Positions 1 through 7,984 of a stretch of DNA of 64,000 bases are shown piece after piece (position 1 is the stretch's first letter; each line of letters opens with the position of its first letter). The notes under the pieces were generated by a model that saw only the letters and a list, made by a program, of their open reading frames with translations, was not told where the DNA came from and made no database searches. The stretch comes from Candidatus Helarchaeota archaeon (GTDB lineage Archaea > Asgardarchaeota > Lokiarchaeia > Helarchaeales > HEL-GB-A): positions 1 to 64,000 of the forward strand of contig JABXJT010000018.1 in the NCBI GenBank assembly GCA_013375455.1, read 5' to 3'. The translations under genes were made by a program, and so were the position numbers.

Positions 1-2
1 CA

Positions 3-56
3 AAGGAGCTTGCTCGATTAGAAAAGAAGTGGGCGCTCCTCATAGGGCAAATTTAA
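3..56 (+). CDS. possible C-terminal end of a gene cut by the window edge
   Basis: One frame from base 3 reads 17 charged residues (KELARLEKKWALLIGQI) and then TAA. The composition is like the end of a helical or coiled-coil protein. Nothing more can be said because the rest of the gene lies outside the window. The other forward frames either stop early or read a lysine-rich, AT-driven string. The assignment is tentative. Confidence 0.35.
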   Translation, partial: KELARLEKKWALLIGQI

Positions 57-139
57 AAAAGAAAATTAGAAAAAAAAAAATTTTGGGTAAATGTCTAATT
101 TAAATGTGATTTGTAATTTAGTAATTTGAGGAACCTAAA

Positions 140-1249
140 GTGGATCTTCAAGATTTGTTATTGGGAATGTATTTCGTTGAAGTCACGATAGAGCTCGAGC
201 TATTTCTTTTTTTCATTCTCGGCTGGCGGCGAGAGGAACGGGAGAAGAAGCGAGATATAGCTTCTATCCTCGGTTTATATTTTCTCTTACTCGCGATTGG
301 ACGTATTATTCTCATCATTCATGATTTTCACTTGTTCGCCGACCCCTTAGCTCCATTTTATTGGTTGGCAGGAATGGGAGTTTCACTATTAGGAATGATA
401 TCGTTCATCGTCCTTGCCGAAAAAATAATCCCCAAAAATACGCATTACTTTTTCACGATTTTGTCGTGTTTAACTCTTCTGTCCATCTTTTTCGTTGATC
501 TTCAAACCGCGAAAAATATACTCTATCTCATGCTCCCCCTCCTTTTCCTAATAGGTTTTGTGTTTTTGGGTTATCTCATTCGTAGAACGGCTGGGAGCGT
601 GCGTTATAATTTCACGCTTGTTTTCATTGGACAATTTATCATTGGAGTCGGTCATGGGTTCAATACCGATTGGATTAGTGGATGGTTCTTGGGAGTACTT
701 GCATTTAATATAAAACCCATTGGCTTATCGCTCATCATAGGCGGATTGATATTTATGGCACTCGCATTCTGGAGGCTTCCATCATTCTCTGAGATCGAAT
801 GGCACAACAAAATGTTGAGCTTGTACGTGATAACAGAAGAACACGGCTTATGTTGCCTTTACTATCCGTTTCAACAGGAAATGGAGCGAAGAATGGCACC
901 GCAATTGATCTCAGGGGGTGTTTCAGGAATTCTTACGCTCGTAAAGGAGATGACAAGTAGTAAAATGCATCTTAAAGAGATAGACCATGAGGATATTAAA
1001 ATTCTATTCGAATATGGACTCTATTCTACCACGGTCCTCTTGGTGGAAGAGGATCTTCAAGTCTATCATTATAAACTTCGACAATTTGTCGAGGAATTTG
1101 AGACCCAATTTAAAGAAAATCTCATTAAATGGTCCAGTGAAATCAGCATTTTTCAACCTGCTCTGGACATAGTTGGCCGCATTTTTGAACAGAAGCCCGA
1201 GAAATTAGAACCTTCAACCAACGAAGCCACCTCTAACGATATGACATGA
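140..1249 (+). CDS. seven-TM membrane protein with C-terminal longin/roadblock-like cytosolic domain
   Basis: I do not recognise a named family. The first 220 or so residues contain about seven hydrophobic segments. A soluble C-terminal domain of about 120 residues follows. It begins with a beta strand (KMLSLYVITEEHGLCCLYYPF), has a small-residue turn (ISGGVSGIL) and ends in a helix (LRQFVEEFETQF). That order of elements recalls the longin/roadblock-type modules of Asgard proteins. The GTG start is preceded by GAGGAA. A membrane sensor or GTPase-platform role is possible but is only inferred. The next gene, cinA-like, starts about 20 bases downstream on the same strand. Confidence 0.6.
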   Translation: MDLQDLLLGMYFVEVTIELELFLFFILGWRREEREKKRDIASILGLYFLLLAIGRIILIIHDFHLFADPLAPFYWLAGMGVSLLGMISFIVLAEKIIPKNTHYFFTILSCLTLLSIFFVDLQTAKNILYLMLPLLFLIGFVFLGYLIRRTAGSVRYNFTLVFIGQFIIGVGHGFNTDWISGWFLGVLAFNIKPIGLSLIIGGLIFMALAFWRLPSFSEIEWHNKMLSLYVITEEHGLCCLYYPFQQEMERRMAPQLISGGVSGILTLVKEMTSSKMHLKEIDHEDIKILFEYGLYSTTVLLVEEDLQVYHYKLRQFVEEFETQFKENLIKWSSEISIFQPALDIVGRIFEQKPEKLEPSTNEATSNDMT

Positions 1250-1269
1250 CTTAACTCCGAGGGAATTTG

Positions 1270-2079
1270 ATGAACGTAGAGATTATTAATACAGGCAATG
1301 AGCTCCTTAATGGGAAAATAAAAAACACAAATGTAGAGTGGCTGATAAAAAAAATTACGAAATTGGGCGCTCGCATCATCCAATATTCAGTCATCCCCGA
1401 TGATTTGGATGTCATTTGTTCCACGTTGCAAGCTGCCTTAGAACACCCAGCAGACGTGATCATTACTTCAGGAGGGCTTGGCGCGACGTATGATGACATG
1501 ACGCTCACTGCAATATCAAAGGTTGTCAATCGCCCTTTAAAACTCAATCAACGAGCGCTCGAAATGGTGGAATTAAAATTTGAATACGCAAAAAAGCTAG
1601 GTTGGACCTATGCCAATTTGATATCAAAACATTGGAAAAAAATGGCGGTGATCCCTGAAGGCAGCACGCCCATCGAAAATCCCCCGGGCGCAGCACCAGC
1701 AGTACAGCTTGAGCACAACGGTAAAACCATTTTTGCACTGCCAGGTCCCCCTAATGAGCTCCATGCGATATTTCGAAATGCAATTCGCCCATTTCTTAAA
1801 GAACGGATTAAAAAGAAGGTCCCAGACACCCATTTTTATGTGAAAGGTTTAATTGAGCCGACTATTTCTGGAATTATCGATGAAACGTACAGAAAATTTG
1901 AAGGCATTTGGGTGAAGAGCCATCCAATGTTACATACTGGAAAATTAATGCTCGAAATTCACATAACTTTACAGGATGGATATGATTCGGCTGAATTGGT
2001 TGAGAATGCGAAAGACTATTTCATTAAGGAAATCGAGAAACTTGGGCATGGACAAGTGATAACAGAACTTGAGGCATGA
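1270..2079 (+). CDS. CinA-like molybdopterin-binding domain protein
   Basis: The N-terminal 170 residues have the MoaB/MogA-type fold signature of CinA proteins: IINTGNELLNG at the start, ITSGGLGATYDDMT near residue 75 and ALPGPPNELHAIF near residue 155. CinA-family proteins act on nicotinamide nucleotides or pyrophosphate bonds. At about 270 residues this is the short archaeal form, without the separate C-terminal amidase domain of long bacterial CinA. ATG at 1270 is preferred over TTG at 1267 because GAGGG lies 6 bases before it. The gene ends 3 bases before the GPN GTPase gene, so the two are probably co-transcribed. Confidence 0.85.
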   Translation: MNVEIINTGNELLNGKIKNTNVEWLIKKITKLGARIIQYSVIPDDLDVICSTLQAALEHPADVIITSGGLGATYDDMTLTAISKVVNRPLKLNQRALEMVELKFEYAKKLGWTYANLISKHWKKMAVIPEGSTPIENPPGAAPAVQLEHNGKTIFALPGPPNELHAIFRNAIRPFLKERIKKKVPDTHFYVKGLIEPTISGIIDETYRKFEGIWVKSHPMLHTGKLMLEIHITLQDGYDSAELVENAKDYFIKEIEKLGHGQVITELEA

Positions 2080-2082
2080 TTT

Positions 2083-2856
2083 ATGGTCATTATTGAATTT
2101 TTTGTAGGCTGTGCGGGTACTGGGAAATCCACGCTGACTGGGATCTATCGCGATTGGCTCAATGATCAACCTGATATTGATGCAATCGCAGTAAATTTTG
2201 ATCCAGGCGCAATGCGGCTTCCTTATAAAGCAGATATTGACATCCGCGATTATATTCGAATTGAAGATGTAATGGAACAATATAAACTTGGGCCTAATGG
2301 GGCACTCGTAGCTGCTACAGACTTAACTATCAACTTCCTCATCGAAATCAAAAAGGAAATCAATGAATTACGACCAAATCATATCATCGTTGATACCCCT
2401 GGACAGATGGAATTATTTGCTTTTCGAAGCTCCGGACTATTTATTCTTGCCTCGTTAGGTGGCCAGAATAGCGTGATGAACTATTTAATTGACCCTAACC
2501 TTGCTAAACGCCCCAGTGGATTTGTAACTGCACTCTATCTCGGCTTATCCGTTCAAACAAGATTTCACGTGCCACAGCAGTATATCCTTTCTAAAATAGA
2601 TCTTTTGTCGGAGGAGGATATGGAGGAAATCGTGGAATGGTCCACCGATTTTGATAAATTGGAAAATGCCGTTAACATCGAAGCTAAAGGGGAACGGCGC
2701 GAACTGAACACTCAATTAATTCAGGCATTGAAATCCTTAAATATTTCTGGCGAATTATTACCCATTTCTAGCCTAGAAAATACTGGCATCGATGATTTAT
2801 ACCGCCTAATCTCCCAGATTGCTCTGGGTGGCGAGGATTTCCAAGAACTAACTTAA
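2083..2856 (+). CDS. GPN-loop GTPase
   Basis: The P-loop GCAGTGKS is at residues 9-16, the signature Gly-Pro-Asn at residues 70-72 (KLGPNGAL), a DTPGQ switch II motif at about residue 105, and an SKIDLL base-recognition motif at about residue 170. These are the hallmarks of GPN-loop GTPases, homodimeric in archaea and related to eukaryotic Npa3/GPN1-3, which act in RNA polymerase II assembly and nuclear import. The length of 257 residues is normal for the family. The gene follows the cinA-like gene directly. The cellular role in archaea is not established. Confidence 0.93.
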   Translation: MVIIEFFVGCAGTGKSTLTGIYRDWLNDQPDIDAIAVNFDPGAMRLPYKADIDIRDYIRIEDVMEQYKLGPNGALVAATDLTINFLIEIKKEINELRPNHIIVDTPGQMELFAFRSSGLFILASLGGQNSVMNYLIDPNLAKRPSGFVTALYLGLSVQTRFHVPQQYILSKIDLLSEEDMEEIVEWSTDFDKLENAVNIEAKGERRELNTQLIQALKSLNISGELLPISSLENTGIDDLYRLISQIALGGEDFQELT

Positions 2857-2961
2857 AAATTATCCCTTCATGAAACGAAAAGATTTATCAAAATTATTTT
2901 CTAAGTTACATAAAATATTATTAATATTATAAAGAACGATTACATTAACGAGTTGAAAAAA

Positions 2962-3678
2962 ATGAGCGAAACCGTGAAAAAAATTATTGAAACCGCGCTA
3001 ACTGAGAATCGTACGGCTCTAATGGAACACGAATCGAAACAGATCATCAGTGCTTACGGTATAAAAACCGCCCAAGAATTCATAGTAAACAGTGCTGAAG
3101 AGGCGGTAAAAGCAGCACAAAAAATTGGCTACCCTATTGTATGTAAAATCGTATCACCTGATATTTTACACAAAACTGATGCAGGTGGTATCAAACTAAA
3201 CCTTAAAAGTGATGAAGAAGTCAAGCAAGCATTCGATGAAATCATGAAAAATGCAAAGGCGTACAAAGCAGATGCTAATATTACAGGCATCAACGTGCAA
3301 GAAATGGCTAAAAAGGGAATTGAAGAGGTAATTGTTGGTCTAACAACGGATCCACAGTTTGGTCCTGCTCTTATGTTTGGTTTGGGTGGGATTTTCGTGG
3401 AAATTTATAAAGATGTCTCCTTCAGAGTATGTCCCATCACGGAATATGATGCACGAGAAATGATTGAAGAAATTAAAGCTTATCCCATTCTTAATGGATT
3501 TCGTGGTCGTCCAAAGGCCGATGTCGATACCCTTGTTGATATTCTCTTAAAGTCTTCAAAATTAGCAATAGATTTTCCAGAAATCGATCAAATGGACTTA
3601 AATCCCATCATTGTCTACGAGAAAGGAAAAGGATGCGCCGTTGTAGACGCCCGCATCATTTTAAAATCCAAAGAATGA
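2962..3678 (+). CDS. acdB: acetate--CoA ligase (ADP-forming), beta subunit (ATP-grasp)
   Basis: This ATP-grasp protein of about 238 residues matches the small beta subunit of ADP-forming acetyl/acyl-CoA synthetase, which makes ATP and acetate from acetyl-CoA, ADP and phosphate. Supporting segments are GYPIVCKIVSPDILHKTDAGG (with the phosphohistidine-region KTDAGG), GPALMFGLGGIFVEIYKDV and the closing DLNPIIVYEKG. The alpha subunit is not nearby. Many archaea split the subunits this way. ATG 2962 is chosen over an in-frame TTG at 2953. A 100-base AT-rich gap upstream suggests that the gene has its own promoter. Confidence 0.93.
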   Translation: MSETVKKIIETALTENRTALMEHESKQIISAYGIKTAQEFIVNSAEEAVKAAQKIGYPIVCKIVSPDILHKTDAGGIKLNLKSDEEVKQAFDEIMKNAKAYKADANITGINVQEMAKKGIEEVIVGLTTDPQFGPALMFGLGGIFVEIYKDVSFRVCPITEYDAREMIEEIKAYPILNGFRGRPKADVDTLVDILLKSSKLAIDFPEIDQMDLNPIIVYEKGKGCAVVDARIILKSKE

Positions 3679-3706
3679 GTTTATTCTACATCCCTTTTTT
3701 CTACAT

Positions 3707-5041
3707 TCACTCTAAATAGCCAAATTTTGCATCCAAGAGTAAATAGCACAATTGATTAAACGCAACTTTTACATCTGACTGGTCAACTTTTGAATGTTGC
3801 ATGAAATAGGCATTTCGATATGCCAAGAAAACAAGCGCTGTTATGATCTGGATGACAAATTTTGGATGATTTAACAGTAATTCTTTCCTTCCCATGTGTT
3901 TTATGAGTAGATGGGCGAACAATTTTTTTAGTTTTAAGAGATAATCTTTTGCGTTTTTCGTACAGCCTTTTTTAAATGTCGTAAAGAAAAAATCTTGAAT
4001 TCGGTATTCTGTGGGGTTCTTCCAATTGGGGAAAATATGAATCTGGATGTGCTCGATTTGTTCTATTGCTTGTGTAATGACTAATTTATCAAATAATGGA
4101 AAGATGATCTCGAAAAGGTCCTTGTTAATGTAGATATTTTGTTTCAGCGCATAAATGGTCGAAAGGAATTGGATGAAATTTAGGACTAACTGACGATTAT
4201 ACTCTAGCCCAAAGAAATTCTTTCGCTTTAATATCTTGGAAATCCGAAGATCAGCTTTAAAATATTCGGTTTTTTGATAGATAATCTTTAAAATCTTCTG
4301 GATTTCCCACGGGATCTCAATAGAACATAAATTCATGAGTAATTCAGCGTTTTTCAATAATCGGTACAAATTATATAGAATTTCGATGTCTGAGATGAGA
4401 GTACTATCAAATATGAATTTTTGAATGAGATATTGACTTTTCTCTATCATCCTTTTCGTTAATACGACCCCTGGATTCTCCTTATCATTCAAAAATCCCA
4501 TAATTTCTATCGCATTGAGATACTGTTCTAGTATTTCTTTCTTGCTTTTTTTCTTAAGTTCCCCAATGTTCTCCAACAATCTCTTCATTTTCTCTTCTAT
4601 CTCTACAATACGCTGTCTACCCTCTTTCGTAAATCTTTCTTGCACAAGATTTCTATAAAATGAATATAATGCGGCTTGATGTAAGTTAAATAGTCCGGTT
4701 GCATCGATTTGATCTAAGTTCAAAAGGGTAGTTATATCACGCGTTGTTATCAGATGAAAATAAACGACTAAGGCAATCTTCATATCGCGAGGTTCCAAAA
4801 AATCATGATTTCTATGAATTGCCACAGTCTTTGCCAAAAATAAAATAAAATTTTCCAATTTTTTTCTAAAAAAGAGAACATCCGGGGACACTTTATAGAA
4901 ATTTTGACTATCTAAATAAGTAATTAATATTTTTCTTGCGTTAGGTTCTATGAAGAGCATTCCCATTCTTTTAAAAAATGACGCTGGTATGATGGTTTCT
5001 TGTCTTTCTTCCTTCACCAAGAATTGTTGTGTAACAGGCAT
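3707..5041 (-). CDS. uncharacterised helical protein with histone-fold-like segments at both ends
   Basis: No named family is recognised. The 444-residue protein is almost entirely helical and rich in Phe, Leu, Ile and Lys. Residues 29-98 follow the archaeal histone pattern by eye: a first helix, then VSPDV before a long central helix (FRKKLENFILFLAK), then FLEPRDMKIAL where histones have KTIKAEDIELA. The last 54 residues repeat the layout, with a long helix followed by KVDQSDVKVAF. The region between (residues 130-380) is helical and lysine-rich. The gene stands alone and is convergent with acdB. A TAF- or NF-Y-like DNA or protein scaffold is a guess. Confidence 0.55.
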   Translation of the reverse strand: MPVTQQFLVKEERQETIIPASFFKRMGMLFIEPNARKILITYLDSQNFYKVSPDVLFFRKKLENFILFLAKTVAIHRNHDFLEPRDMKIALVVYFHLITTRDITTLLNLDQIDATGLFNLHQAALYSFYRNLVQERFTKEGRQRIVEIEEKMKRLLENIGELKKKSKKEILEQYLNAIEIMGFLNDKENPGVVLTKRMIEKSQYLIQKFIFDSTLISDIEILYNLYRLLKNAELLMNLCSIEIPWEIQKILKIIYQKTEYFKADLRISKILKRKNFFGLEYNRQLVLNFIQFLSTIYALKQNIYINKDLFEIIFPLFDKLVITQAIEQIEHIQIHIFPNWKNPTEYRIQDFFFTTFKKGCTKNAKDYLLKLKKLFAHLLIKHMGRKELLLNHPKFVIQIITALVFLAYRNAYFMQHSKVDQSDVKVAFNQLCYLLLDAKFGYLE

Positions 5042-5392
5042 GCTGCTAGAACCTCATCTACAATTCCCTCCCCAAACAATAAATAACACAATAATATCAG
5101 AATGACATAATCACATAAATTTAGATTAAAGCAAATAATGGATGACTATGTGCAGCCCATTCCAGGATTCGAATCACTTTTCATATTATTCAGTCTGGTT
5201 GCTATCGTAATTCTTCATCATCGAAAAATAAAATCTTGAAAATTCCTCTAAGCCTTGTTTTCTTTTCATTTTTTCCTTTAATACCTTTATAAAGGATTGA
5301 CCTAAATATTGAAAAATTTTAAAAACTCTTTTACATATTCCTAATTAAAAAATTGCAAAAGCTGAAGCAAGTTAGTCCTTCATGGTGAGGTC
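5042..5392. other. 351-base AT-rich intergenic stretch between divergent genes
   Basis: This stretch separates the minus-strand helical protein from the plus-strand coiled-coil gene and must hold both promoters. Apart from the 33-codon ORF at 5138-5239, I see no conserved element. A CTTTATAAAGG sequence near 5285-5296 is a plausible TATA element for the coiled-coil gene. Confidence 0.4.
5138..5239 (+). CDS. 33-residue ORF that is almost only a PGF/Loki-CTERM-like surface-sorting tail
   Basis: ATG to TGA encodes eight leading residues, then PIPGFES, a hydrophobic stretch (LFILFSLVAIVIL) and a basic end (HHRKIKS). That is the tripartite layout of archaeal C-terminal sorting signals of the PGF/IPGY type common on Lokiarchaeal surface proteins. 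Here almost nothing precedes it, and an in-frame TAA lies shortly upstream. It could be the relic of a surface-protein gene or a real small membrane protein. No clear ribosome binding site is visible. Confidence 0.4.
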   Translation: MDDYVQPIPGFESLFILFSLVAIVILHHRKIKS

Positions 5393-6250
5393 TTGGAAGC
5401 CACTCTCGAGTTAGTTGATTTAAAGAATAAATTTAAGCTTCTTCGCTCAAGGGCCTATTTTTACAATGACGAAGCACGTAAGTTCCAAGATCTAAGAAAT
5501 GTACTTAATCGAAAGATTTCAAACTTACTTAAAGAGTCGAAAACAGAAAAAAGAAAACGAAACGATCTGAACCAAAAAGTTCTTGAACTGAAAAAAGAGC
5601 GCGATGCTGTTAGAAAGCAATTAGATGCTCTATTTCAAGAATTAAATGGAACAAGTCCCAACGTAAAGCAGTTCCGCGGAAAAAACTCAGCCTCCCAAAT
5701 AAAGCGACAAATTCATCAAGCCGAATGGACTCTTCAGACTAAAAACCTGAGTGCCTCAGAAGAAAAGACCCTTATGGATCGCATCGATGAATTAGAAGCA
5801 AAACTTACTAAACTGAAGAGTGCTAATAAAGTTTTGAATAATCGAAAGAAATTAAAAACCGATATTGAATTAATTAAGGCACAATTGAAGATCCTATCCG
5901 ATCAAGTGTATAAATATTCGCAGGAAAGCCAAATACATCATAATCGAATGGTTGAAGCCTTAAACTTAATTGATAATGAGGTTCGGACAAAGGCGGACGA
6001 TGCACACCAAAAATTTTTGGAAGCTAAAGAAAAAGCAGACGAACTTTTCTCAAAATCAGAGATTCTCCTCCCTCGAATCAATGAAATCACGGAGGAATTA
6101 GGCGAATTCCAAGACATGAAAAATGTAAAGATGGAGAAGGTAAAAGAAGTAGTCGAGAATCGCGTTGATAAAGCTGTTCAGAAATTTAAGGCAGGGCAAC
6201 GCTTAACGCTTGAAGAGTTCACTCTATTAGTACAGCGTGGGATGCTTTAA
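5393..6250 (+). CDS. archaeal coiled-coil protein (COG1340-like)
   Basis: Nearly all 285 residues are heptad-like and charged. The N-terminal pattern (LKNKFKLLRSRAYFYNDEA, then RNVLNRKISNLLKE) and the closing segment (AVQKFKAGQRLTLEEFTLL) match the widespread archaeal coiled-coil family COG1340, whose function is unknown. Members have often been mislabelled phosphoserine phosphatase. The TTG start follows GGTGAGG closely, with only 2 bases between them, so the exact start is less certain. The end lies 5 bases from the convergent M24 peptidase gene. Confidence 0.75.
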   Translation: MEATLELVDLKNKFKLLRSRAYFYNDEARKFQDLRNVLNRKISNLLKESKTEKRKRNDLNQKVLELKKERDAVRKQLDALFQELNGTSPNVKQFRGKNSASQIKRQIHQAEWTLQTKNLSASEEKTLMDRIDELEAKLTKLKSANKVLNNRKKLKTDIELIKAQLKILSDQVYKYSQESQIHHNRMVEALNLIDNEVRTKADDAHQKFLEAKEKADELFSKSEILLPRINEITEELGEFQDMKNVKMEKVKEVVENRVDKAVQKFKAGQRLTLEEFTLLVQRGML

Positions 6251-6255
6251 TAACT

Positions 6256-7332
6256 TCAAATTTCAAAATTATATTTTGCTTTTGTGAGACTAATTCCCCC
6301 TTTGTTGGTAAGATGTACCACATCTTCAATTCTTACTCCCCCAAAATCAGGAATATAGACCCCAGGCTCAATCGTGAACACATTATTTTCCATTAGAATA
6401 TCTTCACTGATTAAAGCCAGATTTGGTAATTCGTGCACGTCTAACCCAACCCCATGCCCCAATGAATGTACAAAATATTCATCGAAACCTTTTTCTGTTA
6501 ATATTTCCCTAGCCATTCCTTCAATGTCAGCAGCTCCCTTTCCTACACTACAAGCTTTAATGGCCTCTTGCTGAGTCTCTAAAACTGCATTAAAAACTTT
6601 TAATTGTTTTGGACTAGGTGCTCCAAGGACCACCGTTCTTGTCATATCCGAACGGTAACCTTCAATTGTTGCTCCAAGGTCGATGATAATCATATCACCT
6701 CGTTCTATTTTCTTGTGAGTAGACACTGCATGGGGAAATGCAGACCGTTGTCCAGACGCAACGATTGTATCGAAAGGGGTAGCCTCTGACCCATTCTTCC
6801 GCATTGCATACTCAATTTCTGCCGCTACCTCAATCTCAGTTTTACCTTCGGCAATATTTTCAATCGCTGCCGTCACTCCCTTATCAGCAATTTGACAAGC
6901 CTTCTTTAAATTTTCGATTTCATCCTTATTTTTTCTTTTTCGTAAATCATCTATTAGAATAGACCCCCCCTCTAATTCAAGGAAATTATATTTCTCAGAA
7001 ATATCTAAATACAATTTTACATTCATCGAATTTTCTTCAATTCCTAATTTTTTAACTTTTGCCTTCTCTAATTGCTCTCTAATTAGTTCTAAAACCTTAA
7101 TTTTCTTTCCTACTTTCACTACTTCACAATTTTTTACCTTTCTCACTGCTTCTTCATACTCTAGCTCAGGAACAAAGAAATGTGGCGTGTCATCACGATA
7201 AATTATCAAAAACACGTAAGAATGGCTTAAAAATTTTGTGAAATAATATGAATTTATAATATTCGTTACAAAAAAAGCATCGAACTTCGCTTCTTGAATT
7301 TTTTTCTGGAATTCAGCAATTCTCTCCTTCAG
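6256..7332 (-). CDS. M24 family Xaa-Pro dipeptidase/aminopeptidase, probable CTG start
   Basis: The C-terminal pita-bread domain carries the metal ligands of M24 peptidases: DLGATIEGYRSDMTR (two Asp), HSLGHGVGLDVHE (His), IEPGVY (Glu) and VRIEDVV (Glu). It removes N-terminal residues next to proline. The first ordinary start is a GTG at 7215, which would cut off the first strand and helix of the creatinase-type N-domain. The frame stays open for 39 more codons that match that domain (KERIAEFQKKIQEAKFDAFF). They begin at a CTG exactly 7 bases after AGGAGG. From this CTG the protein has 358 residues, the family norm. Confidence 0.9.
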   Translation of the reverse strand: MKERIAEFQKKIQEAKFDAFFVTNIINSYYFTKFLSHSYVFLIIYRDDTPHFFVPELEYEEAVRKVKNCEVVKVGKKIKVLELIREQLEKAKVKKLGIEENSMNVKLYLDISEKYNFLELEGGSILIDDLRKRKNKDEIENLKKACQIADKGVTAAIENIAEGKTEIEVAAEIEYAMRKNGSEATPFDTIVASGQRSAFPHAVSTHKKIERGDMIIIDLGATIEGYRSDMTRTVVLGAPSPKQLKVFNAVLETQQEAIKACSVGKGAADIEGMAREILTEKGFDEYFVHSLGHGVGLDVHELPNLALISEDILMENNVFTIEPGVYIPDFGGVRIEDVVHLTNKGGISLTKAKYNFEI

Positions 7333-7366
7333 TTTTAAGCCTCCTAATATAGCAATACATTATCAT

Positions 7367-7942
7367 TCATACATTTATGTTGAATTTTTTCAACATTTCG
7401 ACTAACGTAGATATGGGAAGTCCTACCACGTTATAATAGCAGCCTTCTATCCATCGGATGAATTTTGCGCCCCGTTCCTGAATTTTATAGGCGCCCGCAG
7501 CATCCAATGGTTCTCCAGATTCAACATATTTTTGAATTTCTTTTGTACTTATTTCGCGCATTTCAACCCTTGTCTGTTCTACTTCAATCTCCATTCTATC
7601 TGTTCCTTTCTCAAGAACGACAATTGCAGTATATACGTCGTGGATTGCACCGCTTAATTTAGAAAGCATCCGAATTGCATCATTCTCATCCAGTGGCTTT
7701 CCTAAGATTTCATCATCTTTAACAACAACTGTATCTGCTGCTATTATGATTCCATCATCTATCTGAGACAAAACGCTTCTTGCTTTCTTAATTGCATTCG
7801 TTTTCACATATTCTTCTGGACTCAATTGCGTTTCAGTTATTTCTTCTGCATTTGGTTTGATATGCTCAAAATCTATTCCTATTTTTTGGAGCAACATGCT
7901 TCGTCGGGGTGACTCTGAAGCGAGATAGATGGTCATATTCAT
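7367..7942 (-). CDS. maf: Maf family nucleoside triphosphate pyrophosphatase
   Basis: The N-terminus YLASESPRRSMLL is the Maf signature. IIAADTVVV with ILGKPLD supplies the metal- and base-binding part, and AGAYKIQERGAKFI with GCYYNVVGLPI the C-terminal part. Maf proteins hydrolyse non-canonical or excess nucleoside triphosphates (dTTP/UTP or m7GTP types) to monophosphates. The length of 191 residues is typical. It precedes the M24 gene on the same strand with a 34-base gap, and that gap carries the M24 gene's AGGAGG site. Confidence 0.95.
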   Translation of the reverse strand: MNMTIYLASESPRRSMLLQKIGIDFEHIKPNAEEITETQLSPEEYVKTNAIKKARSVLSQIDDGIIIAADTVVVKDDEILGKPLDENDAIRMLSKLSGAIHDVYTAIVVLEKGTDRMEIEVEQTRVEMREISTKEIQKYVESGEPLDAAGAYKIQERGAKFIRWIEGCYYNVVGLPISTLVEMLKKFNINV

Positions 7943-7984
7943 CGCATATACGAGATTAGTGGATATATAAATTAAAAATTGGGG

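Noticed and set aside
5163..5180. GGATTCGAATC resembles the T-loop of a tRNA
   Set aside because: No acceptor, D or anticodon stem pairs around it, and the segment is read as PGFES in the small sorting-tail frame.
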